DNA of 12,346 nucleotides from Candidatus Latescibacterota bacterium. GTDB taxonomy: Bacteria > JAAXHH01. The stretch is from positions 1-12,346 of the forward strand of contig JAJECR010000119.1 in assembly GCA_022821935.1 (NCBI GenBank), read 5' to 3'. The notes below the pieces were generated by a model. The model was not told the origin of the DNA. It saw only the letters and a list, made by a program, of their open reading frames with translations, and searched no databases. Position numbers and translations under genes: made by a program. This document shows, piece after piece, positions 1-5,712 of this stretch; within the stretch, counting starts at the first letter, position 1, and each line of letters begins with the position of its first letter.

Positions 1-512
1 TCGCGGCGAGGTACGCCCAGTCGCGTTTCGGGGTGGAACGCGTGGCCATCCTGGATTGGGACGTCCATCACGGCAATGGGACCCAGGAGATCTTCGAGGA
101 CGACCCCACGGTGTACTACGTCAGCGTCCACCAATCGCCCCTGTACCCCTTTACCGGCGAGGAAGGGGAAAAGGGGACGGGAGAAGGCGCGGGATTCACG
201 CTGAACGTCCCGGTTTCCGCGGGTTCGGGCGACGAAGTATACATCGACGTACTGACTCGCCGGATCATTCCGGTCATCAGGGCATACCGGCCGGACCTCT
301 TCATCCTGTCGGCGGGCTTCGACGCCCACGTGGACGATCCCCTTTCCGGGACCCTGGTCACCGACGCGGGATTCCAGGCCATGTCGCGCATCCTGCTGGA
401 CTTCGTGGCAGACGCCTGCGGTGGCCGCATGATATCGATGCTCGAGGGCGGCTATGACCTGGAGGCCCTGGCCCGCTGTGTCGCGGATCACGTCGACTTG
501 ATGGCGTCCTGA
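1..512 (+). CDS. Histone deacetylase / acetoin utilisation family protein, C-terminal part (5' end outside window)
   Basis: The reading frame is open from base 3 and ends at TGA 510-512, giving about 169 residues of the C-terminal part of a zinc-dependent deacetylase. The family removes acetyl groups from lysines or small acetylated amines in the cytoplasm. Visible signatures are DWDVHHGNGTQ, which carries the first zinc Asp and the zinc His; SAGFDAHVDDPL, with the second zinc Asp; and LEGGYDL, with the catalytic Tyr. The N-terminal part, which should hold the RPPGHH-type His-His dyad, lies before the window. The DVHHGNGTQ pattern and the TGEEGEKGTGEGAG loop resemble class II-type bacterial deacetylases more than classical AcuC, but the substrate cannot be told. 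No operon partner is visible on its right; the next gene starts 131 bp later. Confidence 0.93.
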   Translation, partial: AARYAQSRFGVERVAILDWDVHHGNGTQEIFEDDPTVYYVSVHQSPLYPFTGEEGEKGTGEGAGFTLNVPVSAGSGDEVYIDVLTRRIIPVIRAYRPDLFILSAGFDAHVDDPLSGTLVTDAGFQAMSRILLDFVADACGGRMISMLEGGYDLEALARCVADHVDLMAS

Positions 513-540
513 TGAATGTGGGGTCGCTGGCCGGGATCTT

Positions 541-598
541 CGGAATGACGGACCGGCTCCGCGGGCGGACATACTGTTAAATGGCGACGGTCATTCCG
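541..598. repeat. 9-bp inverted repeat between deacetylase and aldo/keto reductase genes
   Basis: CGGAATGAC (541-549) and GTCATTCCG (590-598) are exact reverse complements separated by 40 bp. The loop is long for a terminator and no T-run follows, so this is more likely an operator-like or chance dyad than an intrinsic terminator. It lies 45 bp upstream of the aldo/keto reductase start. No convincing sigma-70 promoter was seen in this gap. Confidence 0.35.
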
Positions 599-630
599 TA
601 AAACGGTAATTCGAGCCAACGAAGCCATTT

Positions 631-635
631 GGGAG
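631..635 (+). promoter_or_regulatory. Shine-Dalgarno site setting the GTG start of the aldo/keto reductase
   Basis: GGGAG lies 8 bases before GTG 644. The alternative in-frame TTG at 629 lies before this site and has no Shine-Dalgarno of its own, so GTG 644 is preferred. Confidence 0.7.
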
Positions 636-643
636 ATCAAACC

Positions 644-1597
644 GTGCGGTACAGAAAACTGGGCAGGACCGGGCTCCGCGTTTCCGAGGTATCCCTGGGT
701 ACGGTTGAACTGGGCATGGAGTACGGGCTGAAGGAAGACGGTGAATCCAGCGTCCCCGCGGAGACCGACGCCAGGAACCTGCTGAACCGGGCGATCGATT
801 CGGGCGTGAACTTCATCGACACCGCGGCCCTGTACGGCAACAGCGAGGAGATCATCGGACGGGCGCTCAAAGGCCGCCGGTCCGAATACGCGCTCGCCAC
901 CAAGTGCATGCACCGCCTGGATGAAGGCGTGGACTACGACGAATCGAGACAGAGCATAGCCGAGTCGATCGACCGGAGCCTTTCGAGGCTCCAGACGGAT
1001 TGCATCGACCTGCTCCAGGTGCACGGCAGGGACCTGCTCGACGTGGAACTGCGGATGATCCGGGACGGCGAGGTGATGGATGAGATGGAAAAAGCCCGGA
1101 AGGCGGGCAAGATCCGGTTTACAGGGTACTCGTCCTACAGCGAAGAGGCCGCCCTGGCGGCCATCGAGGATGGCCGGTGGGACACGCTGCAGATCGCCTG
1201 CAACATCCTGGACCGCCGTTACCTGAAGCGCGTTGTACCCGAGGCTTGCATGCGCGGAGTCGGCATTATCGTCCGTTCCGCCTTGCTGAAAGGTGCCCTT
1301 ACCGACAAGAGCAGATTCATGCCCGAAAGGCTGAAGCCGCTCGTAGACCACATCGATCGCCTGGTCGACGTGCAATCGACTACCCGTTACAGCCTGCCGG
1401 AAATGGCGCTGCGCTTCGTGCTGTCGATACCGGATATCTCTACGGTCATCGTGGGCGCGGACAGGTTGGAATACCTGGAAAAAGCGGTTGCCGCATCGGA
1501 CGGCGAGGGGCTAGGCGAGGAAATCCTCGTCAGGCTGGAGGATATGGCGCTTGACGATCCCTACCTGCTCAATCCGGGGAACTGGGGCATTCCCTGA
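644..1597 (+). CDS. Aldo/keto reductase
   Basis: A 317-residue cytoplasmic NAD(P)H-dependent oxidoreductase of the aldo/keto reductase superfamily, a (beta/alpha)8 barrel that reduces aldehydes or ketones. The GTG start gives the family-typical N terminus MRYRKLGRTGLRVSEVSLGT. The four catalytic positions are visible: Asp59 and Tyr64 in NFIDTAALYG, Lys87 in ALATKCMH and His127 in LLQVHGRD. The C-terminal ALRFVLSIPDISTVIVGAD segment is the usual cofactor-binding region of this superfamily. Length is normal. It reads toward lexA with only 67 bp between the stops. Substrate is not predictable from sequence; the closest architecture is the L-glyceraldehyde 3-phosphate reductase/YhdN-like group, stated with low certainty. 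It appears to be a single-gene unit. Confidence 0.93.
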   Translation: MRYRKLGRTGLRVSEVSLGTVELGMEYGLKEDGESSVPAETDARNLLNRAIDSGVNFIDTAALYGNSEEIIGRALKGRRSEYALATKCMHRLDEGVDYDESRQSIAESIDRSLSRLQTDCIDLLQVHGRDLLDVELRMIRDGEVMDEMEKARKAGKIRFTGYSSYSEEAALAAIEDGRWDTLQIACNILDRRYLKRVVPEACMRGVGIIVRSALLKGALTDKSRFMPERLKPLVDHIDRLVDVQSTTRYSLPEMALRFVLSIPDISTVIVGADRLEYLEKAVAASDGEGLGEEILVRLEDMALDDPYLLNPGNWGIP

Positions 1598-1603
1598 TCA
1601 TTG

Positions 1604-1682
1604 TACCGCAGACGGATTTGATTCGTAGTTCGATTCACAGACGGATTTGATCGAGTGACCCGATTCAACCCATTCTGCGGTA
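1604..1682. repeat. 9-bp inverted repeat enclosing the convergent gene ends
   Basis: TACCGCAGA (1604-1612) is the exact reverse complement of TCTGCGGTA (1674-1682). The right arm encodes the Tyr-Arg-Arg end of LexA. The 61-bp spacer holds the tandem repeat. It might act as a weak bidirectional terminator, but the loop is long and there is no T-tract, so function is uncertain. Confidence 0.35.
1609..1668. repeat. Imperfect tandem duplication of about 30 bp between convergent genes
   Basis: CAGACGGATTTGAT occurs at 1609-1622 and again at 1638-1651, with CGATTCA near the end of each copy (1631-1637 and 1661-1667). The unit is therefore about 29-30 bp. The second copy runs over the lexA stop codon (TCA on the plus strand at 1665-1667). 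Confidence 0.7.
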
Positions 1683-2282
1683 AACCCCGACGACCTTGCC
1701 CACGATGGACACCTCGTCGGCAATGATCGGTTCCATCGTCGGATGGGCGGGCACGAGCTCGAAGCGGTCGTTGCGGCGATAGAACCGCTTGACCGTGGCC
1801 TCATCGTCCAGCATCGCGACCACCGTCTCACCCGGCTCGGCCACGGGCTGTTCCCGGACCAGGACGTAGTCGCCGTCCATGATGCCGTCTTCGATCATGC
1901 TGTCTCCGCGCACCTCGAGGGCGAAGATATTCCCGCCCTGCTTCACCATGCCGGCCGGGAAGGTCATGTACTCCTCTATGTTCTCTTCGGCGAGAATCGG
2001 CAACCCGGCGGCTACGCGGCCGAGGAGCGGGACCTTGACGACATCGTCGGCACTCCCCGCGGGGGTATTCCTGGCCCCCACGATTTCTATCGCGCGGGGC
2101 TTCATTGGATCGCGCCGGATATGGCCTTTCTTCTCGATCGCCCGCAGGTGATCGTAGGCCGCGCGGGTGCTGATTCCGAACTGTTGCGCGATCTCCCGGA
2201 CGCTGGGCGGATACCCTATCCGGCCGACTTTCCTGCGTATGTACTCGTATACGTTCTGCTGCTTGGTCGTTAACGCCTTCAT
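1665..2282 (-). CDS. lexA: LexA SOS-response repressor / autoprotease
   Basis: A 205-residue LexA, the repressor of the DNA-damage regulon that cleaves itself when stimulated by RecA filaments. The N-terminal winged helix-turn-helix spans about residues 1-70 (GYPPSVREIAQQFGIS followed by the recognition helix TRAAYDHLRAI). The C-terminal S24 peptidase domain shows the scissile Ala92-Gly93 bond in GRVAAGLP, the nucleophile Ser128 in GDSM and the general-base Lys165 in ATVKRF, so it should be cleavage-competent. Length matches the family (E. coli 202, B. subtilis 205). The ATG at 2282 has AGGGAG nine bases upstream. A strong promoter and a candidate self-operator lie upstream. The recognition helix differs from both E. 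coli and B. subtilis LexA, so the operator sequence may also differ. Confidence 0.97.
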   Translation of the reverse strand: MKALTTKQQNVYEYIRRKVGRIGYPPSVREIAQQFGISTRAAYDHLRAIEKKGHIRRDPMKPRAIEIVGARNTPAGSADDVVKVPLLGRVAAGLPILAEENIEEYMTFPAGMVKQGGNIFALEVRGDSMIEDGIMDGDYVLVREQPVAEPGETVVAMLDDEATVKRFYRRNDRFELVPAHPTMEPIIADEVSIVGKVVGVYRRMG

Positions 2283-2340
2283 GAGGTTGAACTCCCTAAA
2301 GCTCGCGTAGATTCAAGCAGAGGTTTTTGCCGTGTTCAAT

Positions 2341-2376
2341 TGGGATATGTTCGGTCAATATACACAACATATGGTT
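2341..2376. promoter_or_regulatory. Candidate LexA operator: perfect 7-bp inverted repeat across the lexA promoter
   Basis: ATATGTT (2345-2351) and AACATAT (2366-2372) are exact reverse complements with a 14-bp spacer that contains the -10 box. One arm covers the expected transcription start and the other lies in the -35/-10 spacer. Each arm is also the core of a partial match to the Gram-positive SOS box GAAC-N4-GTTC: TGGGATATGTTC (8/12, centre 2346.5) and CAACATATGGTT (9/12, centre 2370.5), 24 bp apart. Position and symmetry fit autorepression; identity as a LexA site is inference. Confidence 0.45.
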
Positions 2377-2385
2377 AGTCGTCAA
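2357..2385 (-). promoter_or_regulatory. Sigma-70-type promoter of lexA
   Basis: On the minus strand TTGACG (2380-2385) is followed after exactly 17 bases by TATATT (2357-2362). Transcription would start near 2350, about 68 bases before the lexA ATG. The match is 5/6 for each box with ideal spacing. Confidence 0.75.
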
Positions 2386-2528
2386 GGGAAATAATCGCAC
2401 ACGCTTCGGGCTCCTTATATTCGGGCCTGACGCTTTCGCCGCCGCCGGCGCCAAAAATACGTGTGCGTGAACCTGCGGTTGGCTTATATTGAATCGACCG
2501 TTCGCAGCCAGGAAAACAGGAGACCGCC

Positions 2529-2876
2529 ATGCCCGTCAATGAGATGATCCAGACCATGCTGGAGGAACTGCGCCAGATCGCCGATACCGAGGTACACGTC
2601 GGCAAGCCGCTGCATATCGGGGATGCCTACGTGGTTCCGGTTTCCAGGCTCTCCCTGGGATTCGGCGCCGGGGGATTCGGCGGCGAGGCCGATCAGAAGA
2701 GGGGAGCCGGCGGAGGCGTATCGGTCGAGCCGGTCGCGTTTCTGGTCATCCAGCAGGACCGCGCGCAACTGCTGCATATGAACTCGCCCAGCAGTCCCAT
2801 GGGCAAGTTGCTGGACATCATGCCGGACGTCATCGAGGAATTGAAGCGGTATACCAGAAAAGACGGCGATCAGTAG
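2529..2876 (+). CDS. GerW/YtfJ-family protein
   Basis: A 115-residue protein of the GerW (sporulation protein YtfJ) family. The N-terminal helix (NEMIQTMLEELRQIADTEVHVGKPL) is followed by the family hallmark: a short beta segment, the glycine-rich stretch LGFGAGGFGGE (about residues 43-53), a GAGGGVSVEPVAFLVI strand and a C-terminal amphipathic helix (SSPMGKLLDIMPDVIEELK). In Bacillus the family member is needed for spore germination, but homologues are common in bacteria that do not sporulate, where the role is unknown. ATG 2529 has GGAG six bases upstream. It is divergent from lexA, and its last 7 bases overlap the last 7 bases of the convergent transporter gene. Function in this organism is not inferred. 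Confidence 0.85.
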   Translation: MPVNEMIQTMLEELRQIADTEVHVGKPLHIGDAYVVPVSRLSLGFGAGGFGGEADQKRGAGGGVSVEPVAFLVIQQDRAQLLHMNSPSSPMGKLLDIMPDVIEELKRYTRKDGDQ

Positions 2877-4864
2877 ACCAGGGGGGCTACGGTCTTCGAG
2901 ATCAGCGCAACGGCTACGGTAGCCATGCCCACCAGCCCCGTTCCGCAGGCGTATCCGGCCGCCAGGACCGGTGTGTACCGCATCCATTTCCGCCTGCCGA
3001 ACTTTCTTTCCATGTAGAACCTTCCCAGCAGCGCGCCCAGAAACTGGGGAATGAAGGCGTGGGGCACCGTTCCCACGCTGGCGATCATGCCGAAAATGAG
3101 CATAACGGGTAGATTGAAGGCCGCCAGGACGGCGTAGGCCAGCACGCCGAAGGCGGCGCCGCCGATCATGTAAGGGACCTTCAACGCTTCGATCAGGTAG
3201 CTGGATTCGAACCCCGACCCGGCCGTGCTTGAGTACCACAGCGCCTGCATCGTGGCCTGTTGCTGCCAGAACTTCTGCGCGTAGGGATAGGCCTGCGACG
3301 GTATGGGCGCGAGCCCCCATACGAAGTGCCAGAAAAGCAGGCTGCAGACGAGCAGGACGGGAATCATGACCAACTCGGCCTTCAGTACGCTCGTGAACCG
3401 GGTACCGGTCAGTTCGACTTCGCGAAAGGCCTGGGCCTGCCCCCCGTAGTTGAAAATGGGTATGGGCGCGAACCAGATGGCCACTCCCTTGTAGCCGCTC
3501 AGAATGAACGTGGCCTCCTTGATGAGGGGGAATTGCAGGTCGGCGCCCGTGATCGCCCGCAGACGGGCGCTCGCGTAAGAGCTCAGCGGGGTATAGACGA
3601 ACCCGTAGAAGACGAAGAAGAGGATGGGGAACCCGGGTACGAGGCGCCAACTCAGGACGACGTAGCCCACCGTAAGGAGCAGGAAGGCGCCGAAGATCAC
3701 GGACAGGGGAAAATCCCCTCTGCCGGGTGGCGTGGAATGCCTGGCGGGTGAGGCGCCGTCCGGTCTATCGCGCCTCGCGCCGTCCGCCCGTTTCCTGAGT
3801 CCGGACAGGATGCTCCACCCTCCGATGAGTGCCACGGCGAAGCCCGTGCCGATGCGGACGCTCATCCAGAAATCGATATCGTTGACCAGCGTGGTCTGGA
3901 TGGCATCCATGCCCGGCGACCAGGTACGCAGGATATTCAGATCGTAGAGCAGCGGGTTGAGGACCACGGTAAGCAGGGCGCCGGCGGCGGAACCGACCAC
4001 GATCCAGAAGGGGAGCACGAACCCGGTCAGCACGGGCCCCAGGCCGAGTTCGACCGCCATGGCCGCGGCGGGCAGGATGTTCTCCGTGTTGCGGGTCAGG
4101 TCGGCGAAGGGAATCGGAATCAGCGTGATCGGCTCTGCAAGCAGCGCGCCCGTGACGGCCGGTATGCCAATGTAGAATGCACCGAAGACGAGTCCCAGCA
4201 TGGCCCCGATGCTGAAGGCACGCCAGCGCCAGGATTCCTGTCCCGCGGAACTCTCCGCCAGGGCCGTGGCGCCCTCCGCCTGGATCGGAGCCAGGGGGAA
4301 TGGAAGCCGTTCCACGTCGGCCGTTACGCGGAAGAGCCCGTAACCCAGCGTGAAGGCGCTTGCCCGGTTGAAGATGTGGAGCACGGCGATGAGCAGGATG
4401 GGCACCAGCCACTCACCGTGCAGCAGCGTCCGCAGGACGATGGCTTCGGAGTCCGCGCCGGGAGAAATCCAGGAGGGGATCTGGTCGTCGATGCCGAAGG
4501 CCCTGGCGCCGGGAGACTGGACGAAGTACTGGTACCAGATAAGCTGGGCGAAGGGGCCGCCGGACAGCGCCAGCCCCACGCCGGCGGTGAGGCTGGCCGC
4601 CACGTAGTACAGCATGTAGATTTCCTGGCGGCTGAGCGTGGTAAAGGACCGGCGGGCGACTTCGATGAACAGGATGATCGTGGTCCATTCCGCCGCGGGA
4701 CCCAGGCTTTGGCCGGCGATCAGGTTCAGATAGATCGAGCCCGGGATCATGAACAGCCCGAGGAAGACGATGCCGATGACCGTCTTTACGTTGAACCCTT
4801 CCTCGTAGAACTGGGGATGATCGGAAAAGGCGGAGGCTGGCAGGTCGTCTTTGACGAGGGTCAT
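2870..4864 (-). CDS. OPT/YSL-like polytopic membrane transporter (probably DUF6785/DUF6784-type)
   Basis: A 664-residue integral membrane protein with roughly 14 hydrophobic segments, for example VKTVIGIVFLGLFMIPGSIY near residue 26, a GAMLGLVFGAFYIGIPAVTGALL segment mid-protein, and the C-terminal pair around AVLAAFNLPVMLIFGMIA and GLVGMATVAVALISKTV. A polar, Arg-rich and Asp-rich cytoplasmic loop (GLRKRADGARRDRPDGASPARHS) separates the two halves. Layout and length fit the oligopeptide/metal-chelate transporter (OPT) superfamily and the related bacterial DUF6785/6784 proteins; I recognise the fold class rather than a characterised member, and the substrate is unknown. ATG 4864 lacks a strong Shine-Dalgarno, and the gene starts 21 bp after the lipoprotein stop, so it is probably translated from a shared mRNA. 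Its stop overlaps the gerW-like stop by 7 bp. Confidence 0.7.
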   Translation of the reverse strand: MTLVKDDLPASAFSDHPQFYEEGFNVKTVIGIVFLGLFMIPGSIYLNLIAGQSLGPAAEWTTIILFIEVARRSFTTLSRQEIYMLYYVAASLTAGVGLALSGGPFAQLIWYQYFVQSPGARAFGIDDQIPSWISPGADSEAIVLRTLLHGEWLVPILLIAVLHIFNRASAFTLGYGLFRVTADVERLPFPLAPIQAEGATALAESSAGQESWRWRAFSIGAMLGLVFGAFYIGIPAVTGALLAEPITLIPIPFADLTRNTENILPAAAMAVELGLGPVLTGFVLPFWIVVGSAAGALLTVVLNPLLYDLNILRTWSPGMDAIQTTLVNDIDFWMSVRIGTGFAVALIGGWSILSGLRKRADGARRDRPDGASPARHSTPPGRGDFPLSVIFGAFLLLTVGYVVLSWRLVPGFPILFFVFYGFVYTPLSSYASARLRAITGADLQFPLIKEATFILSGYKGVAIWFAPIPIFNYGGQAQAFREVELTGTRFTSVLKAELVMIPVLLVCSLLFWHFVWGLAPIPSQAYPYAQKFWQQQATMQALWYSSTAGSGFESSYLIEALKVPYMIGGAAFGVLAYAVLAAFNLPVMLIFGMIASVGTVPHAFIPQFLGALLGRFYMERKFGRRKWMRYTPVLAAGYACGTGLVGMATVAVALISKTVAPLVY

Positions 4865-4885
4865 GCCCGGGCTCTTGTTGTGAGG

Positions 4886-5368
4886 TTACTCGTCCTCAGA
4901 GGCGGGGCCGGTCGGCTGCTTGAGCCAGACGTCCGTGATGCTGAACAACCGCCCGGAGGAGTGGCGGATGGACTCGGAGGTGCGAACCAGCCTCAGGCCG
5001 TCGAAAGTGAAATGATCCTGGGATTGCCGGTCGTCGTCGGTCACAAAGAAAAACACGTTGTCCAGAACGCTCCAATGTCCGTGCCGGACACGGACTGTCG
5101 TGGAATCGAACACGACGGTCGTATCGACCTGGGCGTACCGGCCGTCGGCGTTGAGACGGAGGAGTCCAATTACCTGGGGGGGAACCAGCCTGTCCCGTTC
5201 CTCTACACGGCCGGTATCCGTCAGTATGGTGGTGTTGACCGTCCGGCTTTCGAGATCGTAGCTTCCGACGAGGGGGCGTGCGATATTGCCTGGCCCGACG
5301 ATATCCTCGCTGCATCCGGCAATCAACGCGCTGAAGAGCACGCCGTACGTTAGGATCTGCTTGATCAA
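4886..5368 (-). CDS. Small predicted lipoprotein, possibly lipocalin-like
   Basis: With TTG 5368 as start the product is 160 residues. The first 19 form a clean lipoprotein signal: MIKQILTYGVLFSALIAGC, with lipobox LIAG-C and Cys19 as lipidation site. GGAGAAGG ends two bases before this TTG, and an open extension upstream to 5587 would place the signal internally, so TTG 5368 is preferred. The mature part looks all-beta: LVGSYDLESRTV, IGLLRLNADGRYAQVDTTVVF, VRHGHWSVLDNVFFFVTDDD and HFTFDGLRLVRTS resemble the strand pattern of small lipocalin-like domains (GxY/W, then G-x-L-x-L-x-x-D-G-x-Y, then G-x-W-x-v). That assignment is inference. The neighbouring downstream transporter in the same unit suggests a surface or periplasmic accessory role. 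No cysteines suggest disulfides. Confidence 0.72.
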   Translation of the reverse strand: MIKQILTYGVLFSALIAGCSEDIVGPGNIARPLVGSYDLESRTVNTTILTDTGRVEERDRLVPPQVIGLLRLNADGRYAQVDTTVVFDSTTVRVRHGHWSVLDNVFFFVTDDDRQSQDHFTFDGLRLVRTSESIRHSSGRLFSITDVWLKQPTGPASEDE

Positions 5369-5370
5369 GG

Positions 5371-5378
5371 CCTTCTCC
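5371..5378 (-). promoter_or_regulatory. Shine-Dalgarno site setting the TTG start of the lipoprotein
   Basis: On the minus strand GGAGAAGG lies just before TTG 5368; its GGAG core is six bases upstream of the start codon. It fixes the start so that the lipoprotein signal is N-terminal. Confidence 0.65.
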
Positions 5379-5476
5379 AGCGGGTGGACCACGGAATTGC
5401 GCAACGCTCCGTGCGTTCCGGCGGTGATTCGGACCGATTCCGCGCTACCGGTCGCGCCGACCGGGGAACGCTTGAG

Positions 5477-5506
5477 ATTATAGGCAAAACCCCCTGTGGA
5501 CGTCAA
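5477..5506 (-). promoter_or_regulatory. Sigma-70-type promoter for the lipoprotein-transporter unit
   Basis: On the minus strand TTGACG (5501-5506) and a perfect TATAAT (5477-5482) are 18 bases apart. Transcription would begin near 5470, leaving about a 100-base leader before the lipoprotein TTG. Confidence 0.72.
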
Positions 5507-5546
5507 GCGATTACGGGCCCGCCAAAGAGCATATTTCGCTTGACGT
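5500..5546. repeat. 11-bp perfect inverted repeat containing both divergent -35 boxes
   Basis: ACGTCAAGCGA (5500-5510) and TCGCTTGACGT (5536-5546) are exact reverse complements with a 25-bp spacer whose middle includes GGGCCC. Each arm contains an outward-facing TTGACG -35 hexamer. Such a mirrored arrangement could be an operator for a dimeric regulator acting on both transcripts. Confidence 0.7.
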
Positions 5547-5568
5547 TTGAAGCCCGGCGGATTAGAAG
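5540..5568 (+). promoter_or_regulatory. Possible promoter for the Gfo/Idh oxidoreductase gene
   Basis: TTGACG (5540-5545) and TAGAAG (5563-5568) are 17 bases apart. The -10 matches TATAAT at 4/6. It would give a leader of roughly 135 bases. Confidence 0.4.
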
Positions 5569-5712
5569 TGATGGGGTTTGTCCGCAAGACTCGAGCTGCC
5601 GCTCGGTATCGGTTTTTCGCGGCACCCGGCGTTCGTTTCGGTCAAAACGACCCGGTCCGGTTTATGCTCTAATACCCGGTAAAAGGCATTGGACGGGAGA
5701 AAAGACAGTTCC

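Larger units (their letters stand above)
2286..2528. other. Divergent lexA / gerW-like intergenic region
   Basis: The region is visibly more AT-rich than the genes around it. Besides the lexA promoter and candidate operator it contains two rightward TATATT hexamers, at 2416-2421 and 2485-2490. Either could be a -10 box for the gerW-like gene, but neither has a good -35 at 16-18 bases, so no promoter is called for that gene. A Shine-Dalgarno (CAGGAG, about 2518-2523) precedes its ATG. Confidence 0.4.
5369..5712. other. 344-bp divergent intergenic region between lipoprotein and Gfo/Idh genes
   Basis: The region holds the two outward promoters and the inverted repeat listed separately. From 5569 to 5680 I see no further gene, terminator or clear promoter; TATGCT/TCTAAT near 5663-5672 could be a second, closer -10 for the rightward gene but lacks a -35. 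Confidence 0.5.

Noticed and set aside
2334..2352. GTTC-N11-GTTC direct repeat as an alphaproteobacterial-type SOS box
   Set aside because: That box needs a 7-base spacing; 11 bases does not fit, and the perfect inverted repeat nearby is a better candidate.
2484..3650. Long open frame on the minus strand (388 codons) overlapping the transporter and the gerW-like gene
   Set aside because: Arg/Gly/His-rich, low-complexity translation with no family signature. It is a shadow of the membrane protein and the GerW family gene, both of which have recognisable motifs.
5369..5587. N-terminal extension of the lipoprotein gene back to 5587
   Set aside because: It would bury the lipobox at residue 92 and would run through the predicted promoter; the TTG at 5368 has a good Shine-Dalgarno and places the signal at the N terminus.
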